In this document: in pieces, positions 45,378-54,523 of the stretch | How positions within the stretch are numbered: the stretch's first letter is position 1 | How the letters are laid out: each line of letters opens with the position of its first letter | Notes under the pieces: model-generated | The model's database searches: none | Seen by the model: the letters and a program-made list of their open reading frames with translations, nothing else | Told to the model about the DNA's origin: nothing | Made by a program: the position numbers and the translations under genes | NCBI GenBank assembly: GCA_030916885.1 | Contig: JAUPVT010000024.1 | Location: 1-64,000, forward strand | Reading direction: 5' to 3' | Source: Chlamydiota bacterium | Lineage (GTDB): Bacteria; Chlamydiota; Chlamydiia; Chlamydiales; Rhabdochlamydiaceae | DNA length: 64,000 nucleotides

Positions 45378-46789
45378 TTTTAGGTTCTGGAGGTTTAAAG
45401 ATCAGTCAAGTCGGCGAGTTTAATTACTCTGGAACTCAAACTATTAAAGCGCCAAAGGAAGAAAAAATTCATAGGATTTTGATCAATCCTAATATTGAAA
45501 CATTACAAACAGCCCCTTACACAGCGAATGAAATTTACTTGCTTCTACTTGATGCAGAAGTAGAAAATCGTCATAAGTTCTCTAGTTTATTACATAAATT
45601 AAAAATTGATCACCTAACATGGCCCACTGTCATTTCACTTACTCAAGCAAAATGCTTTGCAAACCAAGTGGGTTATCCTGTTCTGATTAGGCCCTCTTAC
45701 GTGCTTTCAGGATCAGCGATAAACATTGTCTTTTCTGAAGAAGATCTAGCTCAATTTCTTATTCAAGCAGCAAAGATTTCTCCTGAGCATCCCGTTGTCT
45801 TATCCAAATTTATTGTAAAAGCTAAAGAACTGGAAGTTGATGGAGTGGCTAAAGAAGGAAGAATTATTATTGAAGCTGTTTCTGAGCATATTGAAAATGC
45901 GGGAATGCATTCAGGATATGCTACAATGGTTTTACCTCCTCAAAATTTAGATCTAGAAACCATTCGACGTACAAAACTTATCAGAAGGCAAATTGTCAAA
46001 GCACTTGAAATCACCTGTCCTTTTAATATTCAATTTGTCGTTAAAGGTAATTCTATTCAAGTTATTGAATATAATCTGAGAGGTTCTCGTTCTTTTTCTT
46101 TTGTCAGTAAAGTAACATGCCATAATTTTATTGAAATTGCAACTAGAGTGCTTTTAGACCAACCTATTTCAGATATCTTTAAAACCCTTGAGTTTGATTA
46201 TGTAGGCATTAAGAGTCCTCAATTTTCCTACCAACGCTTAAAAGAAACCAGTTCTGTTGCTCATGTTGAAATGGCTTCAATTGGAAAGGTAGCTTGCATA
46301 GACAGAGATTTACAAGAAGCTTTTTTCCTTTCTTGGATGACTAAACAAATAAGAATTAAAAGGAAAAAAATCTTATTTCGCATTGGAGGCGATAAAAAAA
46401 ATAAACTATTGAAATTGATTAAAGCGCTTGCAGACTGTAGGTGGAAAATTTTTGCTACCCAAGGAACTCATGACTTTCTCAAAAGTCATCAAGCAGCATC
46501 TCAATGCATCTATAAAAGAAGTCAAAAAAAGCAACCCGATCTATCTAGCTTCATAAAAAAGGGCTATTTTGATTTAATTATAAATATCCCTAAAGGCACA
46601 GGAGCTAATCCTATAACAGATGGGTTTCATATTAGACGTTTAAGTATTGATCATCACATCCCCTTGATTACTCACTTACAAAACGCACAAGTATTTTTAA
46701 GCTGTCTAGTAGATCTTAATTTGAAATCCTTACTTATCCTTCCATCGCAACGCTTTGCTACAATTTCTGAAAAAAGATCTAACAAATAG
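45374..46789 (+). pseudogene. carB: Truncated CAD-like carbamoyl-phosphate synthase large chain
   Basis: It has 471 residues against about 1070 in the family. It keeps the very N-terminus (ILGSGGLKISQVGEFNYSG), then jumps to the second ATP-grasp half (GYPVLIRPSYVLSGSA, SEHIENAGMHSGYAT) and the C-terminal MGS-like domain (ITDGFHIRRLSIDHHIPLI). The first ATP-grasp half and oligomerisation domain are deleted. Wording such as LGSGGL, LINPNI and G-F-H-I-R-R-L matches eukaryotic CAD-type CPSase II more than E. coli CarB. The TTG start is arbitrary: the frame is open about 13 codons upstream (KRFQGKFVLILGSGG), as if once fused to carA. Confidence 0.75.
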
Positions 46790-46801
46790 AAGGATTATAA
46801 A

Positions 46802-47923
46802 GTGAAAAAAACAGCTAAGTTTTTAAAAAATATTCTACTTATAACTTTTGTAAAGGTTTTACGTTATTTTATCAAACAAAATGTTACACGAGATAGGTTT
46901 TTAGTGATTTCTACAACTGGACTAGGTGACACTTTATGGGGAACTCCTTCGATCCGCTCTCTTAGAGAACAGCACCCTAAAGGATATATTGCAGTTCTAA
47001 CAAGCCATATTGGAAAAGAATTGTTGGAAAACAATCCTTATATCAATGATCTTTTCTTATTGAAAAAACCTCTAATTACCTCTCTTATTTCTCTTTATTC
47101 AAAGTTAAAGAAAAAGAAGTTTTCCTGTATTTTATTCTTTCATTCCTCTCAAAGAATAGTTTTGCCTTTTGTATATTTATTAGGTGCTAAAAAAATTATT
47201 GGCACGGAAGGATCAAATAAAGGACTCGATTCTTTAATGACTCACCTTCTTCCAAAAAAACCACAACATGAAATCGTAAGACGCTTAGAAATTATTGCAG
47301 CAGTAACTAGGAAAAAACCAGCTCATCATCGAATAGAAATTGCTTTAAACCAACAAGACAAAAAAAATGCACTCCCTTTAATAGACCATTTGTTAGATCG
47401 CACACAGCCTTGCATTTTACTTCATCCAGGATCTAAAGATCTTTTTAAACGTTGGCCTTCTTCTCATTTTATTGCGTTAGGTAATCTATTAAGCACGCAA
47501 CATAAATACCACATATTTATTACAGGTAATCAATCGGAAAAAGAACTAGTTTTACAAATCGCCGCTAATATTCCCAATAGCACTTCCTTGATAGATCTGC
47601 CGTTAAAAACATTTGCTGCTCTTATTCAGAATATGGATTTAATGGTTTGTAATGATACAGGCCCAATGCATATGGCTTTTGCTATAAAAACACCCACTGT
47701 TGCCATTTTTTGTCCTACAAACCCTCATCTATGCGGTCCTTATGCTATAAAAGACTATACGGTAATTACAAAGAAAAAAACCTGTTCTCCCTGCTTACAA
47801 AAAAAATGCACAAATCCTTTTTGCATGTTGCAAATAGGAATACAAGAAGTCTATGAAGCTGTTTTACATCAACTCTGTAAATCAGAAAAATTTGCTTTAA
47901 AGTCTTTAAAGAAACTTTCATGA
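46802..47923 (+). CDS. GT9-family heptosyltransferase-like protein
   Basis: LPS inner-core type glycosyltransferase of 373 residues, starting GTG behind AGGA. GT9 features are STTGLGDTLWGTPSIRSLRE at the N-terminal ADP-heptose-binding fold, LLHPGSKDLFKRWPSSHFI near residue 200, and CNDTGPMHMAFAIKTPTVAIF near 280. A C-terminal cysteine group (CSPCLQKKCTNPFC) is common in this family. It lies inside the pyrimidine cluster and overlaps the pyrB-pyrC chimera by 4 bp (ATGA). The gene looks intact. GmhA and LpxK at 6 kb belong to the same pathway. Confidence 0.85.
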   Translation: MKKTAKFLKNILLITFVKVLRYFIKQNVTRDRFLVISTTGLGDTLWGTPSIRSLREQHPKGYIAVLTSHIGKELLENNPYINDLFLLKKPLITSLISLYSKLKKKKFSCILFFHSSQRIVLPFVYLLGAKKIIGTEGSNKGLDSLMTHLLPKKPQHEIVRRLEIIAAVTRKKPAHHRIEIALNQQDKKNALPLIDHLLDRTQPCILLHPGSKDLFKRWPSSHFIALGNLLSTQHKYHIFITGNQSEKELVLQIAANIPNSTSLIDLPLKTFAALIQNMDLMVCNDTGPMHMAFAIKTPTVAIFCPTNPHLCGPYAIKDYTVITKKKTCSPCLQKKCTNPFCMLQIGIQEVYEAVLHQLCKSEKFALKSLKKLS

Positions 47924-49176
47924 ATCATACATTCAGAAATAGAAGCGTGATTTCGATTGAAAATTTTTCTACTCAAGAGATTCTCTATCTTTTAGAAAAA
48001 GCGCATATAATGAAAAATTCTCCTTTTCTACCCTCACTAAAAATTTCTATTCTCGCTACCTGCTTTTATGAGCCTTCCACTAGAACTCGTCTCTTGTTTG
48101 AAGCCTCTATGCTTAAATTAGGAGGTGGGGTAATTGGATTTTCCAATGGGAAAAATACCGCTGCACAAAAAGGGGAATCTCTTGAAGATACAATAAGAGT
48201 TAAAGAATCTATTCATCTAGCTCATAAAAGCACTCAAGGACCGGTCATCTATGCAGGTAATGGCACAGAAGAACATCCTACTCAAACCTTAACAGATCTA
48301 TTTGCCACGCAGGAAACACAAAAAAACCTTAAAAGATTGTCCGTTACCTTTTTATGGGATCTTAAATACGGGTGCACAGTGCACTTTCTCTGCATTGCAT
48401 GTGTTTTATTTGATATGCACCTATTTTTTTATTCTCCCAATGGTCTATTCCTTCCTCAAGAGATCCTTGCTCATTTAACAAGAAAAAAAATACAATTTTC
48501 CTTTCATCAAAGTTTAGACGAAATCATTCCCTATACAACGCATCTGCAAACACATAAATTGATAAGCACTGATCCCACCTTCTTTAATCTTTATCCCTTA
48601 AAATTAGAGCATTTAGCAAATGCACCTTCGCATTTAAAAATACTATATCCACTTCCAAAAGCCAAAGAAAAAGGCCTTTGTCTGTATTGCGAGGTAACTC
48701 ACCACCTATTTCTTTTGATAAAAGCTTATGATTCACTAAGAACTAAAGCACAAGTTAATTCTCATTTACCACAACAAGTTCATTCTGATGGATTATGGCG
48801 GACTATTAGAGAAAAAATGGTTGACACAATTGGATCTGATCATGCCCCTCACATCCTAGAAGGAAAATCCGCAAATTATCCTAGAAATTTATCGGGAGTG
48901 CCTGGTATAGAAATTACCCTTCCCTTACTTCTCGATGCCTGTAATCAGGGGAAAATCCAATTGTCCGATATAGAACAAGTCATGCGTAAAAAAATCTTAG
49001 AAATCTTCCGATTGCCTCTTTATCGAGGCATTGTTCTAGTTGATATGCAAAAAACACAAGTTATATACCCCTCTGTATTGCAGACGAAATACAGTTGGAG
49101 TCCCTATGCAGATCTTACTCTAAAAGGTTGGCCTATTATGACTGTTTTAGGAGATAATCTCTATGCCTGCCACTAA
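47920..49176 (+). pseudogene. Chimera of aspartate carbamoyltransferase and dihydroorotase
   Basis: Residues 1 to about 245 are aspartate carbamoyltransferase: FYEPSTRTRLLFEAS and HPTQTLTDLF are intact, but the GRTVH arginine is cysteine (LKYGCTVH) and the T-R-x-Q-x-E-R motif is gone. After YPLPKAKEKG the protein switches to the last ~165 residues of a dihydroorotase (CEVTHHLFLL, TIGSDHAPHILEGKS, GVPGIEITLPLLLDA). The H-x-H metal site and most of the barrel are missing. The frame is open throughout, so a chimeric protein may be made, but neither activity is expected. The dihydroorotase part again resembles CAD. Confidence 0.75.
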
Positions 49177-50269
49177 ATTACCTATTTGGTATCCAGATCA
49201 TGCCCCTATTTACGATACGAAAAAAAGTTATCTAGAAAATGCAGAAGAAGGCCCTTTCTTTGATGGAGCAATTCCCAAAAGAAACCTTCCTTCTAGAGAA
49301 GAGATGCTTAATTTTTTGGGGTTCCCAGTAGCCTCTTGTATTGGTGTAGCAGCTGGGCCTTTATTAAACTCTAAATGGATTTCACTAGCAGCTAAACTAG
49401 GGTACGATATTCCTGTATATAAAACCATTCGAAGTAAAGAATATGCAGCTCATCCTATGCCAAATATTATTTATGTCGATACAAATGGCCCTATACATGT
49501 AAAGGATCCCAAATATAGTGTTAAACAAATTTCTTTTCCGCCTGAGCAAATAGAGGATCTAGCTATTACAAACTCTTTTGGCATGCCTTCTAGATCACCT
49601 GCTTTTTTACTAGAGGATATCCCTCGTGCAAACGCTTATCTACAAGAAGGACAGGTTATGGTTGTTTCCATATTAGGTTCCTTTCAAAAAGAGCGTTCTT
49701 TTATAGAAGATTTTGTAGCTGTTGCCACCTTAGCTAAAGCAGCAGGTTCTAAGATTATCGAAGCGAATTTCTCTTGCCCTAATGTAAAGGCAAAAGAAGG
49801 AGCTATCTACCTGTCTCCTTCTTCCGTTGGAGAAATCGGAAAGGCACTTGTTAAAGCTATTCACCCTATTCCTTTAATCATTAAAGTGGGTGTTTTTCCT
49901 TCTAAACAGCTATTACAAGAAGTGCTAATTATAGCTGCTCAAAATGGAATCCAAGCTATTTCTGGGATTAACTCAGTTAGTTCTAAAATAGTTGATTCTA
50001 TGGGGAGCTCTCCCTTAGGACCTGATAGACCAGTAAGTGGTATTTGCGGAGGGCCTATTCTCTCCACCGCAGTGCGATTTATTACAGAAGCTCATGAAAT
50101 CATCCAAAAAGAAAGGCTCGATCTTACTTTAATCGGAGTAGGAGGTATTTCTCTGCCAGAGCATTTTTCGGTTTTTTTTAAAGCTAAAGCTAACGCCGCA
50201 ATGACCGCAACAGGTATGATGTGGGATCCTTATTTAGCAGCAAAATACCATACAAAAGAGCAGAGATGA
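49163..50269 (+). CDS. pyrD: Dihydroorotate dehydrogenase-family flavoprotein
   Basis: The 368-residue FMN barrel enzyme contains CIGVAAGPLLNSKWI, VYKTIRSKEYAAHPMPNI, ITNSFGMPS, EANFSCPNVKAKEG with the class 1-type catalytic cysteine, IKVG, INSVSSKIVDSMG and IGVGGISLPEH. No membrane-targeting N-terminus is seen, so it is a soluble class 1-like form. It overlaps the chimera by 14 bp. It is the only gene of the UMP pathway here that looks intact. With its partners broken, it may be newly orphaned or retained for another substrate. Confidence 0.8.
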   Translation: MPATKLPIWYPDHAPIYDTKKSYLENAEEGPFFDGAIPKRNLPSREEMLNFLGFPVASCIGVAAGPLLNSKWISLAAKLGYDIPVYKTIRSKEYAAHPMPNIIYVDTNGPIHVKDPKYSVKQISFPPEQIEDLAITNSFGMPSRSPAFLLEDIPRANAYLQEGQVMVVSILGSFQKERSFIEDFVAVATLAKAAGSKIIEANFSCPNVKAKEGAIYLSPSSVGEIGKALVKAIHPIPLIIKVGVFPSKQLLQEVLIIAAQNGIQAISGINSVSSKIVDSMGSSPLGPDRPVSGICGGPILSTAVRFITEAHEIIQKERLDLTLIGVGGISLPEHFSVFFKAKANAAMTATGMMWDPYLAAKYHTKEQR

Positions 50270-50288
50270 TCCAACTATAAACTAAAAA

Positions 50289-50476
50289 ATGACTCTTGAT
50301 CTTTTCAACATAGGTTCGATGATGCTCTCTGGCAACTTGCATCTGATTTAGAATTTAGTTTGACTTGTGGAGCACCTTACACAGCTCTTCCTCTTGCTGC
50401 AGTTATCTCCTTAGAATATAATGTCCCCATGCTGATGTGCTGTAAGGAGATTTACGATCTGAGGTTTAGATGTTAA
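50289..50476 (+). pseudogene. pyrE: Orotate phosphoribosyltransferase remnant
   Basis: A start MTLDLFNIGS shifts frame within a few codons to DDALWQLASDLEFSLTCGAP and then YTALPLAAVISLEYNVPMLM, ending CCKEIYD and a stop. The C-G-x-P-Y-T-A-L-P-L-A … P-M-x-M-R-R-K-E pattern is that of orotate phosphoribosyltransferase; here R-R is C-C. Only the N-terminal third remains, with an internal deletion and a frameshift. It abuts the pyrF remnant in another frame. Confidence 0.65.
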
Positions 50477-50967
50477 AAACACACATAGACATTCTCAAAG
50501 AGTTTTATCCAAATCCTACAAAAAAGCTTCAAGAGCTTAGTCATAAAGAGAATTTTATGATTTTAGAAGATCACAAGTTTGTCGATATTGGAAATAGAGT
50601 ACAATTACAATATCAGAGAGGTCCTTTTAAAATAGTAGAATGGGCTGATTTAATCAACGCACATAGCATTGTGGCTCCTGATATCATCGCAACTCTTAAA
50701 AATGCAGGTCTTGGCTTTAATCGAGCATTACTTTTACTAGCAGAAATGAGCTCTTCTGGAACCCTTGCTAAAAAGGTTGAATAATATGAAGATTTCGTGA
50801 TTGATTTCATTTGTTTAAAAAAAATTTCTAATCATCCAAAATGGATTTACTTTACTCCTAGTATTCAATTTGCTAACGATAAAGATAGTTTAGGACAAAC
50901 ATATCAAACCTCAGATTCAGCTATCAAAGCAGGATGGTCCTCTTATGTCTTCAACCTATCTTCCTAA
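50470..50967 (+). pseudogene. pyrF: Orotidine 5'-phosphate decarboxylase remnant (UMP-synthase type)
   Basis: The frame opens LKTHIDILKEFY, then ILEDHKFVDIGNRVQLQYQR, EWADLINAHS and a TAA at 50782. In the same frame it continues EDFVIDFI, IYFTPSIQFANDKDSLGQTY to a second stop. The catalytic D-x-K-x-x-D-I-G motif is retained, but the N-terminal ~60 residues, part of the middle and the C-terminal phosphate loop (G-R-G-I) are missing. The L-K-T-H-I-D-I-L…E-D-R-K-F-A-D-I-G wording is that of the eukaryotic-type enzyme, usually fused behind the phosphoribosyltransferase. Confidence 0.65.
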
Positions 50968-51919
50968 GGTCTTTATTATTATTGTTAATTGGAATGGAAA
51001 GCAAGATACTTTAATCTGCCTAAGTTCTCTACAGTCATTGGACTATTCTAACTATCACGTAATCATTGTTGATAATGGATCAAAAGATGATTCTATTTCT
51101 GCTATAAAACTTCAGTTTCCCAATCATTTACTATTAGAAAATCTAACTAACATAGGATTCACAGGTGGTAATAATATAGGCATCCAATACGCTTTAGATC
51201 ACAAAGCCGACTTTGTTTTACTACTCAATAATGATACCAAGGTCTCTTCTGATCTATTAAAGCGCTTCATGCTAGGATTCCAACAATTTCCTAAGGCAGG
51301 AGTTCTTGGGGCTAAAATTTGCCTGATGCAGAACGAGGAAAAATTAGATCACTTTGGAGGAACTTGGAATCAAAAAAAAGGAGTTTTTGATTTAATTGGA
51401 CTGCATGCATCAGATGAGAATTGGGACACAGCTTTCTGTATTGATTATGTTTGTGGAGCTGCTATGATGATCAAAAAAGAAGTTTTTGAAAAAATAGGCC
51501 TCTTGGAATCTCGCTTCTTTTTGATTTGGGAAGAATCCGATTTTTGTATGCGTGCCAAACGCAAAGGATTTCAAATTATTAGTTATCCCTCTGCAAAAAT
51601 TTGGCATAAAGTGTCCGCTTCTTTTAAAGGTAAAACACATAGCACCTATTTTTGGTGGCGCAATCGCCTTCTTTGGATCGAGCGCAACTGCTCTTTTAGG
51701 CACCTTTTAAGCATCTATATACGAGTGTTAATTCCTGAGATTTTCCATTTAATAAAAATTTACCTGCTAAAATCTATACAATATACTTGTTTCCAATCTT
51801 TTTATACTAAAGCTAAACTAGAGAGAAAAACACATAACCTTTTTACCTACAAAGCAGCTCTAAAAGGTATAAAAGATTATCTCTTGCGTCGCTTTGGACC
51901 CGGGCCTGATTGCTATTAA
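50945..51919 (+). CDS. GT2-family glycosyltransferase
   Basis: The 324-residue rhamnosyltransferase-like protein starts inside the end of the pyrF remnant. The nucleotide-sugar fold shows IIIVNWNGKQDTLICLSSL, VDNGSKDDS and the DXD-like LLLNNDTKV. The acceptor-side motif is EESDFCMRAKRKGF. The C-terminal ~80 residues are basic and probably membrane-associated. It looks intact and, with the GT9 gene, suggests an LPS or surface glycan role. AGGA lies upstream of the ATG. Confidence 0.85.
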   Translation: MSSTYLPKVFIIIVNWNGKQDTLICLSSLQSLDYSNYHVIIVDNGSKDDSISAIKLQFPNHLLLENLTNIGFTGGNNIGIQYALDHKADFVLLLNNDTKVSSDLLKRFMLGFQQFPKAGVLGAKICLMQNEEKLDHFGGTWNQKKGVFDLIGLHASDENWDTAFCIDYVCGAAMMIKKEVFEKIGLLESRFFLIWEESDFCMRAKRKGFQIISYPSAKIWHKVSASFKGKTHSTYFWWRNRLLWIERNCSFRHLLSIYIRVLIPEIFHLIKIYLLKSIQYTCFQSFYTKAKLERKTHNLFTYKAALKGIKDYLLRRFGPGPDCY

Positions 51920-51933
51920 AATGGAGTTCTAAT

Positions 51934-51962
51934 TTGACGAAGCTAAGACAAACTGCTATAAG
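51934..51962 (+). promoter_or_regulatory. Predicted promoter for the type III secretion operon
   Basis: TTGACG, a 17-bp spacer and TATAAG lie in the 115-bp gap before sctJ, with the -10 box about 75 bp before its start codon. Both boxes are near consensus. Confidence 0.6.
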
Positions 51963-52034
51963 TTAAGAAATGAGGCATCTTATCACATAGGGATGGCAGA
52001 CTTGGCTATTTTCAATCTTTACAACTATTAATTT

Positions 52035-52958
52035 ATGACTACTAACAAAATTTTAAAATCCCTCTTCATTTTTCTTCTTTTCACTTTAGTAAGCTGTGAT
52101 CATAATATGGTTATCATAAATGACGTCGATGAAAGAGAAGCAAATGAGATCATCGTCTTTCTAGCAAGTAGAGGGATCTCTTCAGAGAAAATGCAAGCTG
52201 TAAGTACAGGAGCTGGTACAACAGGAAATGAAGCTGTAAAATGGAGCATCATAGTTGATGGAGCTCATTCTACAAAAGCTATGGCTATTTTAAATCAAAA
52301 TGGTTTGCCTCGTAAGAAAGGAACGAGCTTACTGGATCTTTTCGCAAAAGCGGGTTTGATGTCTTCAGAAAAAGAAGAAACCATTCGCTATCAAGCAGGG
52401 CTTGCTGAGCAAATAGCCAATATGATCCGTAAGATTGACGGCGTGCTAGATGCAGATGTACAAATCTCTTTTCCCTCTACTGAAACTTCTTCTGTGGCTT
52501 ATGGATCGCAACAAGAGAAATTGAAAAAAATTACAGCAGCGGTTTATGTAAAACATCAAGGGATATTCGATGACCCTAATGCCCATCTCTCTTCTAAAAT
52601 TAAACGCCTTGTATCAGGTAGTGTAACAGGTCTTGATCTCAATGATGTCACAGTTATTTCAGATCGTGCGCGTTTTATTGATGTCTCACTAACCCCCATA
52701 AGTGAATCTTTAGAAGGGGCTGGAAATGAATATGTGAGCATTTGGTCTATTATATTAAACAAACATTCAGCTTCTCGTTTTCGCATTGTCTTTTTTCTTA
52801 TGATGTTTTGCTTATTTATATTTGCTTTGTTCATTAGTTGGATGATTTGGAAATTCTATCCCTTCCTTAAAGAAAAAGGAAATTGGAGAAATCTGCTCAA
52901 AATCGCTCCCTTTAAAGAAAAAGAAGGAAAAAGGGAATCATCTGAGAATGAGAGTTAA
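52035..52958 (+). CDS. sctJ: Type III secretion inner-membrane ring lipoprotein SctJ
   Basis: Periplasmic ring component of the needle complex (YscJ/PrgK/CdsJ family), 307 residues. The lipoprotein signal is SLFIFLLFTLVSC, and the ring-building domain begins VDEREANEIIVFLASRGIS. Further family segments are GLMSSEKEETIRYQAGLAEQIANMI (quoted in part) and VSGSVTGLDLNDVTVIS. A C-terminal membrane anchor (about residues 250-275) and a basic cytoplasmic tail follow. It heads the sct run, 3 bp before the next gene. Confidence 0.92.
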   Translation: MTTNKILKSLFIFLLFTLVSCDHNMVIINDVDEREANEIIVFLASRGISSEKMQAVSTGAGTTGNEAVKWSIIVDGAHSTKAMAILNQNGLPRKKGTSLLDLFAKAGLMSSEKEETIRYQAGLAEQIANMIRKIDGVLDADVQISFPSTETSSVAYGSQQEKLKKITAAVYVKHQGIFDDPNAHLSSKIKRLVSGSVTGLDLNDVTVISDRARFIDVSLTPISESLEGAGNEYVSIWSIILNKHSASRFRIVFFLMMFCLFIFALFISWMIWKFYPFLKEKGNWRNLLKIAPFKEKEGKRESSENES

Positions 52959-52961
52959 GTT

Positions 52962-53807
52962 ATGGATAAAGTAGCTTTTTCTACATTAAGCTCTCTTATT
53001 ACATCTTCTCAAAAAAAAAAGGACCTGCTTGCTTGTCTATCAGAAGAAATGCAATCTCAAATACAAGCATCTCATGGAGAAAATATAGAGATAATCGATA
53101 TAGGCTCCTCTATATGTGACCAAATGGATGCTATACATTTTTCCTGGTTTGTACCACATCTGCGTTCTCTTACAGAAAAAGAGGCTAAACTTTTTATTTC
53201 CTGTCTATCGCTTCAACAAATGCAAGATTTAAAAGACGCATTGATGTTGTCTTCATCCTTTCCAAAACTCACAACTTTAGCCAAAAAATATTTAATTCAA
53301 GAGCTATTTAAAACCATTGCTCCTGAGAGCCTAATCCCCTGTTGCTTTCTACCACAACATCCTTTACTAGCTTTACTTGATTTAAATACTACACAATTAA
53401 ACACCCTCATTGAACTATTAGCAATGCATGATTTGGCAGTAGAAATTCCTCAAGTTATCTCTACACAAAAATTAAAATTGATTAATAGCGCTCTTACTAA
53501 AGAACAATTTCATTATTTGAAAAACCTTCTTTCTCAAAAAGAGCTTGTGACCTTTAAAAAAATAGGACTATCCGAATGGAGTGCAGATTTAAATGTATTA
53601 ACAAACGCATTAACGCAAAGAGGAATTAATCGATTAGCTAAAGCCATTTATCCCATTCATGTGAGCTTTACTTGGTATATAAGTCACCATCTAGAAATGG
53701 AAAAAGGCAAGCTATTAACCAAGTTATCCACTGCTACAAATGCTCCACAAGCAGCTGATCTACTCAAAAATCAAATCCTTTTACTCATGAAAAAACTTAA
53801 CTATTAA
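52962..53807 (+). CDS. SctK-position type III secretion protein
   Basis: The 281-residue soluble helical protein lies between sctJ and sctL, the place where an unassigned or SctK-like gene sits in chlamydiae. It has leucine-rich repeated helices (for example LSLQQMQDLKDALML, ALTKEQFHYLKNLLSQKEL) somewhat like FliG/SctK adaptor folds. There is no membrane segment. A role joining the cytoplasmic sorting platform to the SctJ ring is inferred from context only. Confidence 0.6.
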   Translation: MDKVAFSTLSSLITSSQKKKDLLACLSEEMQSQIQASHGENIEIIDIGSSICDQMDAIHFSWFVPHLRSLTEKEAKLFISCLSLQQMQDLKDALMLSSSFPKLTTLAKKYLIQELFKTIAPESLIPCCFLPQHPLLALLDLNTTQLNTLIELLAMHDLAVEIPQVISTQKLKLINSALTKEQFHYLKNLLSQKELVTFKKIGLSEWSADLNVLTNALTQRGINRLAKAIYPIHVSFTWYISHHLEMEKGKLLTKLSTATNAPQAADLLKNQILLLMKKLNY

Positions 53808-53816
53808 AGCTAACTT

Positions 53817-54434
53817 ATGAAATTTCTGACATTCATCCAACAAAGTGAAATACATCCCGGAACAACAGAAAAAGTGATCCCTGCTAAAGATTTTAGTGTT
53901 TTACTAGAAACAAAAATGCTTATTGAACATGCGCAAGAAGATATTGCTCTTTACAAACAGAAAGTGGAAAAAGAGAGTAAAAAACTACGCGCCCAAGCAA
54001 AACAACAAGGCTTTGATGAGGGCCTTGAGCAATTCAGCACTTATATTACAGATTTAGAAAAAAAAATGCTTTTTTGGTATTCGGAATTACAAAAGAAAGT
54101 ACTGCCACTTGCCTTACAAGCGGCTAAAAAAATTGTTAACCAACAACTCTCTTTAGACCCTGAAACTATTGTGCGAATCGTTTCTGAAACACTTAAAAGT
54201 GTAAAGCAAAGTCCCGATATCATCATCTATATCAATAAATTAGACAAAGAGATCCTAGAGGTAAATAAACCCGCTCTTAAGAAAAACCTTGAACAAGTAA
54301 AAACCTTTATAATTCAAGAAAGAGATGATATTGAACAAGGAGGCTGTGTTATTGAAACAGATAGCGGAATTATCAATGCCAAAATAGACAAGCTTTGGGA
54401 ATCTCTAGAGCAAGCTTTTCAAAAATATATGTAA
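53817..54434 (+). CDS. sctL: Type III secretion ATPase regulator/stator SctL
   Basis: The 205-residue FliH/YscL-type protein has an N-terminal region followed by a charged coiled coil (about residues 40-85, KVEKESKKLRAQAKQQGFDE) and a C-terminal globular domain with LALQAAKKIVNQQLSLDPETI and ERDDIEQGGCVIETDSGIIN. The last segment is diagnostic of the FliH/SctL family. It should bind the SctN ATPase, which is not in this window. Confidence 0.88.
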   Translation: MKFLTFIQQSEIHPGTTEKVIPAKDFSVLLETKMLIEHAQEDIALYKQKVEKESKKLRAQAKQQGFDEGLEQFSTYITDLEKKMLFWYSELQKKVLPLALQAAKKIVNQQLSLDPETIVRIVSETLKSVKQSPDIIIYINKLDKEILEVNKPALKKNLEQVKTFIIQERDDIEQGGCVIETDSGIINAKIDKLWESLEQAFQKYM

Positions 54435-54523
54435 TTTTAAAGCATAAACTTAAAACCTCTTCTCTCTTTTCTCTTAGAGAAAATCTAAGAATGTACTAAA
54501 TTCGGTAAAAAAATGGTACTCAC

